Assembly (NCBI GenBank): GCA_035235625.1
Contig: CP141145.1
Span: forward strand, 1,302,001 to 1,366,000
Direction of reading: 5' to 3'
Source: Saururus chinensis
Taxonomy: Eukaryota; Streptophyta; Magnoliopsida; Piperales; Saururaceae
DNA: 64,000 bases
The position numbers and the translations under genes were made by a program. Below are positions 1-11,239 of this stretch, one piece after another. Every line of letters begins with the position of its first letter. Position 1 is the first letter of the stretch. The notes beneath the pieces are model-generated. The model worked only from the letters and a program-made list of their open reading frames with translations. It did no database searches and was not told where the DNA came from.

Positions 1-730
1 TATTATGAATTTCATCACACAATCTCAATAAATTTCAAACCAAAGCATATAATACAGCTAGACAAGATATTCGCTTCTTTAATTAAGCATACATAGTTGT
101 AAGATCTCACCTGGCCATTTATGTTGTCTTCTATTGATCAGCAGATGGGGCGATTGGTCAGATAGCCAAGTGAAGATGCAGAATGTAGATTAGGGCAAAA
201 CACCAAAATGCCGGATGCGGCCGGTTGGAAGAGAGGGACGACGGGAATGGAGCTGAGCAAAATGTCTTCGAAGGGGAGGAAAGGTGGCCGCAATGTATTT
301 CTCCGGTTGTCAAATGACTGCCGCAGTGAGATCGCCGGCGTGGATAGCGAAGGATGGAACAAAATGGGAACTTTCTCTGCAATACCGGAGGAGCAAAAAA
401 TGTGGGACTGGATGACCGATAGCGGAGAAGAGGAAGGTGAAGGATGGGATATAAAAGGCTGGATTAGGGGTTGCCGGAAGGGAATGCGATTCTCGTAACA
501 GTGGAGAGCGGTTGAGAGTGGTCGCAAGCGCCGGAGGGAAAACTGAAATCTGAATTTTGGGTTGCACCCGCTGGAGAGCGGTCGAGTCTATTCATTTCCA
601 TTGCTTAAGGGTATTATCGGCAATTCAAGTGCGTGTGCGGGTAAGTGGAACGTGCATAAGTCTAATTTTGCAAAACTGGAATTCCTTGCCTATTTTTGTA
701 ATTCCGGCATTTGTTGAGTCTATTTTTAAA
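1..730 (-). mobile_element. TIR element copy A, terminal part (same family as 51464-56890 and 57242-64000)
   Basis: Read on the minus strand, this block matches the left end of copy C (about 57242-58015) and copy B (51464-52200). It begins with the terminal inverted repeat at about 600-730, where the motif for 'AATAGACTC..' and 'TTGCAAAATTAGACTT' is visible on the minus strand. A CT-rich leader follows at about 150-560, then a short ATG exon at 111-118. The body lies left of the window. Open frames across 138-567 come from the CT-rich leader and are not supported as proteins. The family is MULE-like by layout (long TIRs, a DUF1985-type gene in B and C); no transposase is visible here. Confidence 0.75.
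111..118 (-). CDS. Candidate 8-nt first coding exon of the copy A gene
   Basis: On the minus strand the sequence reads ATGGCCAG followed directly by a GTGAGA splice donor. The same position in copy B reads ATGCCAAG/GTAAGA and in copy C ATGGCAAG/GTAAGA. In B and C the two-base remainder AG joins in frame to a downstream exon beginning GGTGAAG. The matching exon of copy A would lie outside the window to the left. The call rests on the three-way conservation; transcript evidence would settle it. Confidence 0.45.
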
Positions 731-1244
731 AATTTCTCGACGGCATGAGTCAGAGGCATGGTGAGGCATCTCCCCGACGATGGATTCGAACAACAGCGGT
801 GCCAGATCGTGACCACTTGAGGCATGCAACTGAGAATTGCAAATCGTACGACAGTTTGAATAAGATTAGCCGAAACAGAGGCCGATAGAGTGGTAGCGGC
901 TGTGGAAGGGTGAAGTTGCGCACCAGCAGAGGCCATCAGCGGTGATTCGTGCGGGAAAGCGAGGGCCTTGAGATCATGGGCCGGCGTGATTTCGGAGAGT
1001 GCTGTGAAGACCACTGGATGGTGACAATTGAGGCAGCGGAAGAGGCTAGGGCGACTTGTTCCGCTGGAAGGGGTGTGGTTGGAGAAAAAGGAGGTAGCAG
1101 CTCACCATCGGAACATTGGCCAGCGTGAGCGCATGAGCAGATGTGGCAGGGGCATCCTGCGGAAGAGGAGCAAAGAAAGCAGATTGTGTAGAGTCTAATT
1201 CATGTATGGATAGTCACCCAGAGCGTGCTTGAGTGACCGGGAGT
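731..1244. other. GC-richer unassigned DNA between copy A and the copia element
   Basis: No long open frame or recognisable domain. Before the copia insertion it was continuous with 5261-5427, and before the long solo LTR insertion that segment was continuous with 9461 onward. The composition is GC-richer than the surrounding LTR sequence, so it may be an older element or a decayed low-copy sequence. I cannot assign it. Confidence 0.4.
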
Positions 1245-1249
1245 GGAAG
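1245..1249. repeat. Left target-site duplication of the copia element (GGAAG)
   Basis: GGAAG directly before the LTR start at 1250 is repeated exactly at 5256-5260 directly after the 3' LTR end. This fixes both ends of the element. Confidence 0.85.
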
Positions 1250-1732
1250 CGTTGAATTTTGACGTGAAATAAAATTTTTAACGTTAGCTGATAGGCTATT
1301 ATCCTAATCGATTGGGATAACGGATTTCTGAAAAAAAAAATAAGTCGCGATCATTACCACAATGAGGTTTATAGAAAATAGCCATTTTGGCTTTGGGAAT
1401 CATATATTCTTATCAAAATGTTTGGGATATACACAGTAACATAGAGAACCAATATTACAAAAGTTTTTCTTCTTTTGTACTCTATTTGAAAAATCTCTAG
1501 GAGTGATTCTTTTTTCTCTTTTTCTAAATCTGGTATTTATGACTGAGCAATAGAGCCTACCCTTATTGAGATCCTATCTATTTGAGTAGAAGTGCACCTT
1601 CAAATGGGTTGTGTGGTTCGTTGTATCTCAAGAATGAAACGCTGTGGAATGCTTGTGCACGAAGGGCGGAGTATCTATTTCAAGGATAGTGCATAATACA
1701 CCTCAAACGTGGTTCATAATTTTCTTCTGTAC

Positions 1733-1735
<3 letters not shown>
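1250..1735 (+). repeat. Copia 5' LTR
   Basis: Aligns by eye with 4612-5150 over the whole stretch, including the shared block around TCATATATTCTTATCAAAAT. The starting dinucleotide is CG where the partner LTR has TG. Confidence 0.8.

Positions 1736-1737
<2 letters not shown>

Positions 1738-1812
<75 letters not shown>
1738..1812. repeat. (TA)n microsatellite
   Basis: About 37 uninterrupted TA units. The matching place in the 3' LTR (about 5140-5180) has a shorter ACATAT/TA tract, so the array grew within LTR sequence. Open frames across it (Tyr-Ile repeats) are artefacts. Confidence 0.95.
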
Positions 1813-1814
<2 letters not shown>

Positions 1815-4030
1815 AAGGTCTGATTGTGGTGGGGAGTATTGTTCTCTTGACTTTTACAAATTTTGTGAAGATCAAGGAATAATAAATGAAACCACAACCC
1901 CTTACTCTTCTCAATCTAATGGTGTAGCTGAAAGAAAGAATAGAACTTTTTTAGATATGATAAATTCTATGCTTTCCACTTTGGGTTTACCTAAAAATCT
2001 ATGGGGAGAAACAATTCTTTCAGCATGTATAATCTTAAACCGTGTGCCTCATAAAGGACAAAATATAACCCTTTTATGAATTAATGAAAGGAAGAAAACC
2101 AAGTTTAAAGTTTATTAAGGTTTGGAGATGTCTTGCTAAAGTTAAAATCCCAAATGTGAAAATGGACAAACTAGGTTCTAAAACTTATGATGCAGTGTTC
2201 ATTGGTTATGCACAAAATAGCATAGCTTATTTTTTCTTAGTAATTGGGTCTGATAGGCAGGATTATGCTCCCAATACTATTAAGGAGTCCAATGATGCAA
2301 TATTCTTTGAGAATGTGTTTCCTATGAAGAAAAAGAATAAGGTTGTAGTGCATAAAGAAGATATGTCATCGTCTTCAACTCCTAGAATGGAAGATTCAGG
2401 AACTAATGTGGAAGTTTAGAGATTTAAGAGAACTAGGATAGAGAAGAACTTGGGGATGACTTCTATACTTTCATGGTAGGGAATGAGGATCCTTTGACTT
2501 TTAATGAAGTTCTATCGCTTAGTGATGTTCCTTTGTGGAAGGAAGCGGTACAGAGTGAGATGGATTTAATACTTGCACATGGGACGTGGGTTTTAACGAA
2601 TCTACCTCCATGGTTTAAACCAATTGGATGCAAGTTGATATTCAAAAGAAAATATTATCTTGATGGATCCATTGAAAAATACAAAGCTAGACTAGTGGCT
2701 AAAGGATATAGTCAAAAGAAATGTCAAGATTTCTTTGACACATATTTTCCTGTGACCATGATAACTACAATTTAAGTGCTTCTTGCATTAGCCGCTCATT
2801 AAAACCTTGAATTTCATCAAATGGATGTCAAAACTACATTTTTAAATGGTGAACTAGAGGAAGAAATTTATAGAGTAGCCTGAAGGTTTTGTAGTTCCTT
2901 GTCAAGAAAGAAAAGTATGTTGTTAGTAAGATCTCTCTATGGTTTAAAATAGGCTCCTAAACAATGACATTAAAAGTTTGATGATGTTCTTCTTTCAAAT
3001 AACTTTGTTGTTTGTACTTCTGATAAATGTTTGTATTGGAAGTCATTTGATCACTCTTATATAATGTTATATTTGTATGTGGATGATATATCACTGTTTG
3101 GTGATAATGTGGATCATATAAAAAAGGTTAAGGGCTTCCTTAATGAGAATTTTAAGATTAAAGATTTGGCTCTTACAAAGGTTATATTGGGCTTGAAGAT
3201 TGATAGGACTTCTCAAGGAATAGTTGTGAGTCAATCACACTATGTGGAGAAAATTCTAAAAAAGTATGGCTACTTCGATAGAAAACCTATCAATACACCA
3301 TATGACGCAAGTGTAAGACTTAAGAAAAATTATGGGGAAAATGTATCACAACTTAGATATTCACAGCTAATAGGAAGTTTGAGTTATCTGGCTAATTGCA
3401 GTAGACCAGATATATCATATGTTGTGGGAAGACTAAGTAGATATACTAAGAGCCCTAATGAAACTCATTGGACTGCCATTTAGAGAGTATTCAGATATCT
3501 AAAGGGAAGTGTAAACTTTGGTTTACATTATTCTAGGTTTCCTATTGTATTAGAAGGATACAATGATGCAAATTAGATATCATATTCTAATGAAACCAAA
3601 GCTACTAGTGGTTATGTGTTTACACTATGTGGTGGGGTGGTTGCATGGAAATCTTTAAAACAAACAGTGATAACAAGATCTACTATGGACGCTGAGTTAG
3701 TAGCTCTTGATAAAGCTTGTGGAATGGGGGAATGACTTAGGGATCTTTTAATAGATATACCCTAGTTACATAAGCCAATTCCTGGGATATTGATTCACTG
3801 TGATAGCCAATCAGCTCTTGATAAGGTTAAGAGTAAGAATCATAATAATAGGTCCTCTAGGCATATTGAACTAAGGTATAAAATCTTGCGCAAGTTGACT
3901 ACTTCAGGAGTCATTACCTTAAGTTTCATATGATCAGTAGATAATTTGGCTGATTTGTTTACAAAAGGGTTGTCGGTAAGGCAAATCCTTAACTCATCTA
4001 GACGAATGGGGCTGAAAGCCTATGATTAAG
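1815..4030 (+). pseudogene. Copia pol remains: integrase, reverse transcriptase, RNase H
   Basis: Short plus-strand reading stretches in several frames resemble copia polyprotein. They run from the integrase core end and its C-terminal part (about 1815-2420) through reverse transcriptase (about 2490-3480, YVDD active site near 3076) to RNase H (about 3500-4030). This is a fossil and no functional product is expected. The order integrase before reverse transcriptase is diagnostic for Ty1/copia as opposed to Ty3/gypsy. Confidence 0.88.
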
Positions 4031-4611
4031 TCATCGTTAATAGCAACCCAATTTCTTAATGTGGAGATCCCACAATGAAGATTCGATGGGTAAAAACAAA
4101 CTAATGTGTGACTTGGAGAGAGCACTATTAAATACAATGTGCTCATTCCTGTGTTAAAATGAGAGTGCTCTTAATGCATATGAAACAGGTTGACAAAAGT
4201 CTTAATGCAGTCAAGACTTATAAAGCAGGGTATTGTTATGCATATTACCCTTGGAGACTGTCACCTATATGAGTGCCACTGAGGTTGCAGTTAAAGAGAA
4301 TGTGGGCTTGTTCTCTATCATGCAACTCATGAAAAGATACAAGGAGCATGGTGTAAAGCGTTACCTCGAATGATCTCGAAAAGGGAATTACTCTAACAGT
4401 TAGGCTTGTCAAAGCTCTTGCTTTAAGGTTCAAGTTCAAGACGAAGTTCACTTCAAACTTGTGAGAGTGGTAGCTTACCCAACTAGGTGTAGGTTCAAAC
4501 CCGCAAGGTATATCGCCGAAAAATTGGAGTACTATTGCTCAGGGTCCTATTTTGTGTTTTGTAAAGTTTTTTATGTATGTAGATGAGTTTCATTTCATGT
4601 CATGGTGGGAT

Positions 4612-5255
4612 TGTTGAATTTTGATGTGAAATAAAATTTATGACATTGAGCCGTTCGATCAACCTGTCGGCCCGTTCGATTGCCCTGTTCGATCGGTTGT
4701 TGCCCCGATCAATCAGGGTAATGGATTTTTGAAAAAAATTAAGTCATGATCATTAGCGTGACGGGGTTTATGGAAAAGAGTCGTTTTGGCTTCGGGAGTC
4801 ATATATTCTTATCAAAATGTCCGGGATAGACACTGTAACACAAAGAACCAATATTAGAGTAGTTTTTCTTCTCTTCTGCTCTCTCTGGAAAATTTCTAGG
4901 AGTGATTCCTTCTCCTCTTTTTCTAAACTTGGTGTTTATGACTGAGAAATAGAGTCTACCCCTATTGAGATCCTGTCTATTTCAGTGGAAGTTCACCTTC
5001 AAACGGGCTGTGTGGTTCGTTGTATCTCAGGAACGAAACACTGTGGAATGCCTGTGCACGGAGGGCAGCGTATCTGTTTTAAGGATAGCGTGTAACGTGC
5101 CTCGAACCTGGTTCATAATTCTCTTCTCTACAATATTTAATACATATACATATACATATACATATATATATATATATGTATGTTTATGTGTGTAGATTTG
5201 TATAATAATTGTATTTTGTATTCAATTTGCCCACATTAATGTGACAATCCCAACA
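4612..5255 (+). repeat. Copia 3' LTR
   Basis: Starts TGTTGAATTTTGATG and ends CCCAACA, followed by the TSD GGAAG. Its U3 part (about 4650-4722) has four GTTCGAT/GATCAATC-type words, also seen in other LTR families of this window. Confidence 0.88.
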
Positions 5256-5260
5256 GGAAG

Positions 5261-5432
5261 GATCCCTACGGGGTGAGTGGATGCAAACACATCCTCTAGC
5301 CATTGGAGGAAGAAGTGTTGGTGGGGCATTGTGGCTTTGGGGCGAAGTTGGTCTCCGGTGGCAGAGGGGAAGATTTCGAAGTCGGAGAAGAGAGAGGTGC
5401 TTGCTGGATAGCTAGCAAGAGTTGGTCAAATC
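5261..5432. other. Unassigned flank between the copia element and the long solo LTR
   Basis: Same GC-richer character as 731-1244. Its last five bases AAATC (5428-5432) are repeated at 9456-9460 and mark the insertion site of the solo LTR. Confidence 0.4.
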
Positions 5433-6189
5433 CATCACGCCCAAGTGCCCGTTTGACTTGAGTTGAACCCGGTATAAGAACCAGTTTCAGTACATGAGGG
5501 TGATTAAATTGTACTGTGAAAGACTTTAACCTTTTAATTGGGTATTTAACACATATACAGAATCATACACCTTAAGTGCGCATTAAGTCCTTTAATAAAG
5601 AGAAATAAGGTAAAATAAAAGAGAATAATAATTCTAAAATAAATCCTTATTCTCAACCCACATACATGACATCCTGAGTTGACACATGGCTCGAATTCAG
5701 AGATTCTTAGACAAGTCTACAAGCATTAGATATACACAAGTCTAAAACATAAACATCAATACAAGGTGTTTTATGATCATAATAGCATAAATCAGAAGAC
5801 AAAATAATATCATGAGGCATCCATGCTTAATCCCACGCATATACCGATCATCCCTCATAGAGTGAATCTTAATCAACTACATGTCGTACCATGCAGCCCC
5901 AAAATAAAACACAGAAAGAGGGTGAGTAAAACTCAGTAAAATTTGAAATATGATAACATTAATAAAAAAATAGTCACATCACATCAACATGGTAATTCAA
6001 ATCCATATTTCACATAATATCCCCGTTTATGATTAATTCCTTTACCATGCCCTTATTTACCCATAAAGAATCATCCGGCCTACCAGTATCTCATACATAC
6101 TTATCATTGCATGAATAATTACAATATGACATAAAATCCATCTTGCATAATGAGTGATTCTCACTTAATCACATAAAGAATAACATCAT

Positions 6190-6420
6190 ATATAACCTGC
6201 AAGAACAGTGTCTCTAACACACATTCAGATCATGCATCAATATCACATAAACCTGCATGAGTGTCTTTAACACACATTCAGATTATACATAAACATCACA
6301 TAAACCTGCATGAGAAGTGTTTCTAACACACGTTTCAGATCATGCATATTCACTCTCATTCATCCTGCATGCATAAGTGTCTCAAACACACTAATATATC
6401 ATATAAATCCTTAACATAGA
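6190..6420. repeat. Tandem repeat, about 55-60 bp unit, inside the solo LTR
   Basis: About four imperfect units share 'CCTGCATGA', 'GTGTCTCTAACACACATTC' and 'AGATCATGCAT'. Confidence 0.75.
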
Positions 6421-6427
6421 GAAATAA

Positions 6428-6640
6428 ACCTGCTCCTCAAGGCCGGGGCCCTCGAGCAATCCCATATCAAATAGACATGCTCTTCAAGGCTGAAGCCCTC
6501 AAAGCAACACCTGCCCATCAAGGCCGAAGCCCTTGAGCAACCCCTGCCCATCAAGCCTAAACTCCTGAGTAGCCCCTGCCCATCAAGGTTGAAGCCCTCA
6601 TGCAGCCCTGCTTGTCAAGACCAAAATCTCAAGCAACACA
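6428..6640. repeat. Tandem repeat, about 33-40 bp unit, inside the solo LTR
   Basis: Five or six imperfect units of the type CCTGCCCATCAAGGCCGAAG followed by CCCTTGAGCAAC. GC-rich relative to the surrounding LTR. Confidence 0.8.
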
Positions 6641-8440
6641 TATGGTAAGCTGGTGCACTCAGACATATCAGTTGGATTCTCAAGGTTTAGATAATCTCAA
6701 TAGTTTAATCTTCTTATAGCATTGCTACTCTACTCAACCCAAGGAGGATCCCGGGGAGGATCCATGTTCCAATCTGGAACTCAAATCTAAATCATGTCCT
6801 TTAGGACCAAACAATTTTCGATAAGCCAATGATTGATTAATCCAGCACGTAATCTCACATCATTGCATCCAATCGATCAACCACGACTAATCATCGAGAA
6901 AGTCTCATTAATAAATTTGTTTTATGATGCATGCAACATGGTACATATGTGGGAAAAGTATGCATAAAACTTAATTCATGACACACGCTCCCATCTGTCC
7001 CTCATGCATCATTTATAATCATAGTTCCAAGCATCATCATAATCAATCCCTCGCATGTATGTGTACATGGTATAAATACTTAATGATAAGCATATGAACA
7101 TGCCTTATAATTAGCCCATCATCCTACCACACACATGCACATTAACAACTAATTATGGGTCCAATTGAAATCATGGGTGAAAATAATCGAAAACCATCAT
7201 TCAAGTCAAGTGTAACATCATACTAAACCTATGCAAGCATATTCACACCACACTTGAATCTAAGCATGACACCATCATTCACTCATAATATAATCACATT
7301 ATATGAAGACATATCGCTTTATTCTCTAGCTATAATCTTGCTGGAATCATGCTAAAACATAAGGAATCATTCAATCATAGATTCAAGATAGCAATTCTAA
7401 CATGTGTGGCCAATAACATGCAATTTCACATAATACTTAAATATTCTTCATAATTTCCAAACATCAATAACATACCCTTCCAGCAAAACACCCAAATTAC
7501 ACAAAACACCCAAATTTACTGTATTGTCGTTCTAATGCCCTGTAGGGCCATTTGAATGGCTTGCCATATGATTGGCCTGCATGGCCGTTCGATCGCCATA
7601 ACGGCAATTTCCTGGTTCGTCTTCCTCACTTCAAAATTAAAATCAAAACTCCACATACACTTCATAATTAATCAAACCTCATCCCCAAATTTCATAATAA
7701 TCAAATCCATGCTTATAGAACATCAAATCTAGCCATTAAACAAAAACCCTAAGAAATCTCATCAAAGATTACTCATTTCTCAAATCACCATTAAAGCTCA
7801 TAATCATGGAACCCATTTTAAAGCCCTATCAAAACTTAAATTTGAATTACAGCAACATTTAAGACCAAAACACTTACTTTCTAGCAAGTTCTTAATTCAA
7901 ATGGCTCCTCCAACTTTTTCAAAACCTACCCAAAAACATGATTTTTATTAATACCTTCACAAAATTAATTTTGAAACACCTAAAACCTTCAGGAACAAGT
8001 AGATTTAAGGTTCAAGAGACCCAAAAATGAAATTACCATAATTAGGTTTTGAAATAGAAACCCAAATCAGTAGTTTTTGAGTGAAAATTGAGATTAATCC
8101 AAAACAAAGGAAGGAATTTGAAAGATTGAAGCAAAACCCTAATGGATTAATGAAAAATTAAGCAAATTCATACCTTAATATTTTTCTCTTTTAGGAAAAT
8201 AAGGATTAGTTTCCTAAGCTCCAGGTCTCAACTGTTTCCCAATTGGGAAAGTTGTTGGGCCTTTCCTTTTATAGTAAAGGGTGGGGTAGACCTAATTAAC
8301 TAGTAAGGTACAAATAGGATTTTATACTAAAAATTATAAAACTTGCTTATTTAAAACTAAATTTGATGTCTAAAATTTTTGACATAATTACGCAGGGTCT
8401 TAAGTTAATGTTAGGGTCATTTAGGGCTAATAACCCTAAG

Positions 8441-9196
8441 GGTCTATTTGAATTGGTAGAAACTGGGAGAAAGGGAAAGAGAAAGAGAAAGTGAATCTAG
8501 GTGAAAGAGAAACTAGGAGATTCCTAAATATTTTCTACTGTTTGGTTACACAAATGATGTTAGAGAAAATTGACAGTGATAGTGGTGGTAGTGGTGGTGG
8601 TAGTGACGGTGGTGGCGGTTGTGGCGGCGGCAGTTGTAGTGGTGGTGGCGGCAGTGACATTGGTGGTGGTGGTGGTGGTAGCGGCGGTAGCGGTGGTGGT
8701 GGTGGCGGCGGTGACATTGGTGATGGTGGCGGTGGTAGCAGTGGCAGTGGTGGTGGCGGCGGTAGCAATGGTGGTGGTGCAGTGGCAGTGGTGGTGGCGG
8801 CGGCAGCGATGGTGGTGGCGGTGACATTGGTGGTGGTGGCGGCGGCAGTGGCAGTGGTGGTGGCAGTAGTGGTGGTGGTGGCAACGGCGGCAGTGGCGGT
8901 GGTGGCGGTGGTGGCGGTGATGGTGGTGGTGGTGGCGGCAGTGACAGTAGCAATGATAGTGGCGGCGGCAATGATGGTAATGGTGGTAGTAGCAGTAAGA
9001 CATAAGTATTTAATACAATGATTTTCTCCCAAAATCCATGGGTTGATGAGTGGAAAATTTTTGGGCCAAATTTTCATCCATTTTCTCTCATTTTTCACTC
9101 TAGTTTCCCATTCCTGTTGCACCAAACAATGGAAACTGAGAGATTTTAAAAAGATTCTTTTCCTTTCCCTTGCTTTTCACCAATCCAAACAGACCC
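8441..9196. mobile_element. Tourist-like (PIF/Harbinger) MITE carrying a trinucleotide array
   Basis: The left end GGGTCTATTTGAATTGG and the right end CCAATCCAAACAGACCC are inverted repeats. The inverted similarity continues inward for about 100 bp (8441-8550 against 9060-9196). TAA is duplicated on both sides (8438-8440 and 9197-9199). A 3-bp TWA duplication and a GGGTCTGTTTGG-type end are typical of Tourist elements. No transposase is present. The core is replaced by GGT/GGC triplets, making it about 756 bp. Confidence 0.85.
8574..8998. repeat. GGT/GGC-type trinucleotide array, about 425 bp
   Basis: Nearly pure (GGT), (GGC), (AGT) and (GAT) triplets on the plus strand, about 140 in a row. 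All six frames stay open, giving Gly/Ser, Val/Ala and Pro/Thr/His runs. These are low-complexity artefacts and not genes. Confidence 0.97.
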
Positions 9197-9460
9197 TAAA
9201 TTCTCATGTGGGGCTCACGGTGGGTCCTTCCCCTATCTTTTTAAGGAAAAATAGTAAAAATTCTAAAAAAATTTAAAAATTTTGCAAATGGCTTAAATTA
9301 ACTTAAAAACCTAAAATGTGAATAAAATTTTGGTTAAAACCTTTGTTAACAACTTAAATTTCAAAAATAGTCAAAACCGATCAGAATTATTATTAAACCA
9401 CAAAAAAGCAATTAAATAGAGTAAAATAAACAGGTTCAAGTTCAGGGATCTTACAAAATC

Positions 9461-10470
9461 GGCGGTCAAGGAGCTCAAAGCGACAATTAATGGGCTCTAA
9501 CTATTGGCCAAGCAATGTCAACAATCGCTTAACCTCGGTATGTTCTTGACCTGCATCGTTAATGCCTTTTTCGAGTTGAGTAATATGAGAATGCCGGGTG
9601 GGAGAGGACTTGGAGACAGGTATGTCTCGGAGCACTGATGGGTCCAATATGGCGGAGGAGGCCTCAGGCGATGTGAGGCTCTTCCATTGGGGGCCGGTCA
9701 TTGAGTCAAAAGGTTGGGAGGTTGGGCAAAGGGCGTAGGAGGGAACCCTCCGATATTAGTGATGTAGACCACAGTCTTACACAAGGAAAATTTAGGGGAG
9801 AAGGGAGAGAAGAATGACAGGAAGAGCAAACTACTTAACTAAACGAATTGCTGAATTTTCATTATTTGATTAGCACATAGCTCTGCACTACAATTTATTG
9901 GATAATTAGAAATTAATCCTACTTACATAAGGAAAATAATCCTAGTCTAATTGTGAATTGTAATTAAATCAAAATGGCAAATTTTACTTAATTTAAGAAA
10001 GGAACCCTAATCTAAGAAAGCTGAAATCTAATTCCAATCTAATTCTAATAGGGGTGGGACATATAATATATTTGGTGATAACTAGAGAACTGAAAGGTGC
10101 AAGGGGTGATGGGTGACATACCAGAAGGGAGCGAGGAGTGAAGAGAGGGACTGGAAGGGGGGCGAACGAAGAGGGTCCAAAAGAATTATAGGGATGAAGG
10201 GCAAGGGGCGGTGTGCATTGAAGCTAATAAGAATGAACTTGTTACCATGCACTGTTCTTCCACATGGTGATAAGTATTCATTTTGATTTTGCATTAAACA
10301 ATTGACATTTGAGATGCTGAGAGAAAATAGGTCCTAAAAAGCACAAAGTTGAGAGATAGCAATTTATTCTGAAAACATTGAAAAATTGAAATTCCTTACA
10401 TATTGACATGAAGTTTGGTAAATCCCTCACTACTTGGGGCAAGCTAAAGCTGGCAGTTGTCCCTGCCCAC
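9461..10470. other. Unassigned intervening sequence
   Basis: GC-richer at 9461-9760 and AT-rich from about 9830. On the minus strand, 9501-9701 has a 66-codon open frame with no domain I recognise. No TIR or LTR ends were located. It continues the sequence of 5261-5427 across the solo LTR insertion. Confidence 0.35.
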
Positions 10471-10479
10471 ATACTTAAC

Positions 10480-10840
10480 GGCAGTGATTTATTGAAGATT
10501 AGGTCATTGTCCAAAGAATTCTAAATCTTCAATGTTTTTCACACAAATTCCCAATTTTTAGCTTTGTGTCTTTTTCTAACTGTTTTTGCCCTTACTCTCT
10601 TACATCTCCTTCTATTTGATCTCTTACCCTCACATCTTATGTACAACTCCTAGGGAACACCACTTTAGCATATTCTCCCACCCTCCCTATAGAAGAAAAG
10701 ACCTTTACCTCCTAGCACTGGTACTTCTGCATTCTACCTCAACTTTCTCTTCTATGGTTGTATTTTCCCATACCTCTTCCTCTCTATGGTTGAAACCATT
10801 CTTTATGAGGATTTTTCCAAAATGACCCTAGGATACAACA
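10480..10840. repeat. Left arm of a long imperfect inverted repeat
   Basis: Reverse-complementary by eye to about 14860-15160. Shared words include TTTTTCACA(C/A)..AATTC, TTAGCTTTGTG(T/A)CTTTTTCT and 'TTTTTGCCCTTA', in the same order and spacing. It could be the TIR of a roughly 4.7-kb element now holding two solo LTRs. Confidence 0.65.
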
Positions 10841-10844
10841 TATT

Positions 10845-11235
10845 ACACAAAATGTCTCATTTTCTCATGATATAATACACAAAATGGCCCCATGCACATG
10901 TAGATCTCCACACATATGGTGTAAATTACCAAAATACCCCTTTCCCATATTCTTCCTTATAATTTCACCAACCCACTGCTTCTCATTTCTAGTAGCTCCA
11001 GCCTCAACTCTGCCACCTCCTGCACTGGCTCCGCCATTAGCTGCCACCTTTGCTACCAACTTCATCATCTTCGCCATTGGCTTCACTTCATCTAACTTTG
11101 TTTCAACTCCTCCTCCACTGTTGCCTTCTCTTCCTCATCTCTTTTGCCACTACCTCATCCTCTTCCTCCTCTCCTACTTCCTTTTCCTCCTCCCTTCCCC
11201 ATCCTCCTCTCCTCCTCTCTCTCTCTCTCCTTTCC
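10845..11235 (+). repeat. MULE-type terminal segment, direct copy of 15325-15660
   Basis: Shares TGCACATGTA, CCACACAT(A/G)TGGT and TTACCAAAATACCCC-like words in order with 15325-15500, followed in both by a CT-rich leader. In the right-hand copy this precedes a decayed MURA transposase, so I read it as a MULE end. The Pro/Ser/Leu-rich open frames here are unlikely to be real. Confidence 0.5.
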
Positions 11236-11239
11236 TCCT

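Larger units (their letters stand above)
1250..5255 (+). mobile_element. Ty1/copia LTR retrotransposon, Tork-like, broken fossil
   Basis: Two related LTRs flank pol remains on the plus strand: about 1250-1735 and 4612-5255, starting (C/T)GTTGAATTTTGA; the right one ends CCCAACA. An exact 5-bp TSD GGAAG borders the whole. The visible parts, in copia order, are an integrase end (AERKNRTF at about 1930), the reverse transcriptase with YVDD near 3076, and RNase H running to about 4030. Gag and protease are not visible. The element is broken in many places. The LTRs have diverged clearly, so the copy is old. The lineage call rests on phrases such as SRPDISYVVGRLSRY and on overall resemblance to the Tork group. 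Confidence 0.9.
5433..9455 (-). mobile_element. Long solo LTR of a Ty3/gypsy-type element, minus strand, with a MITE inside
   Basis: The right end reads GGGATCTTACA, so the LTR starts TGTAAGATCCC on the minus strand. The left end is near CATCACGCCC. AAATC flanks it at 5428-5432 and 9456-9460. The sequence near 5927 (GGGTGAGTAAAACTCAGTA) is the minus-strand form of the CTACTGAGTAT..CTCACCC block found in the other gypsy LTRs here. No pol coding is seen. Without the nested MITE the LTR is about 3.26 kb. It carries two tandem-repeat patches. The left end is less certain because its terminal dinucleotide is CA instead of TG. Confidence 0.7.

Noticed and set aside
1703-1897. Tyr-Ile repeat open frame
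   Set aside because: Product of the (TA)n microsatellite.
8491-9125. Open frames of 84-196 codons on both strands, Gly/Ser, Val/Ala or Pro/His/Thr-rich
   Set aside because: They are translations of the triplet array inside the MITE; all frames are open, with no start context or domain.
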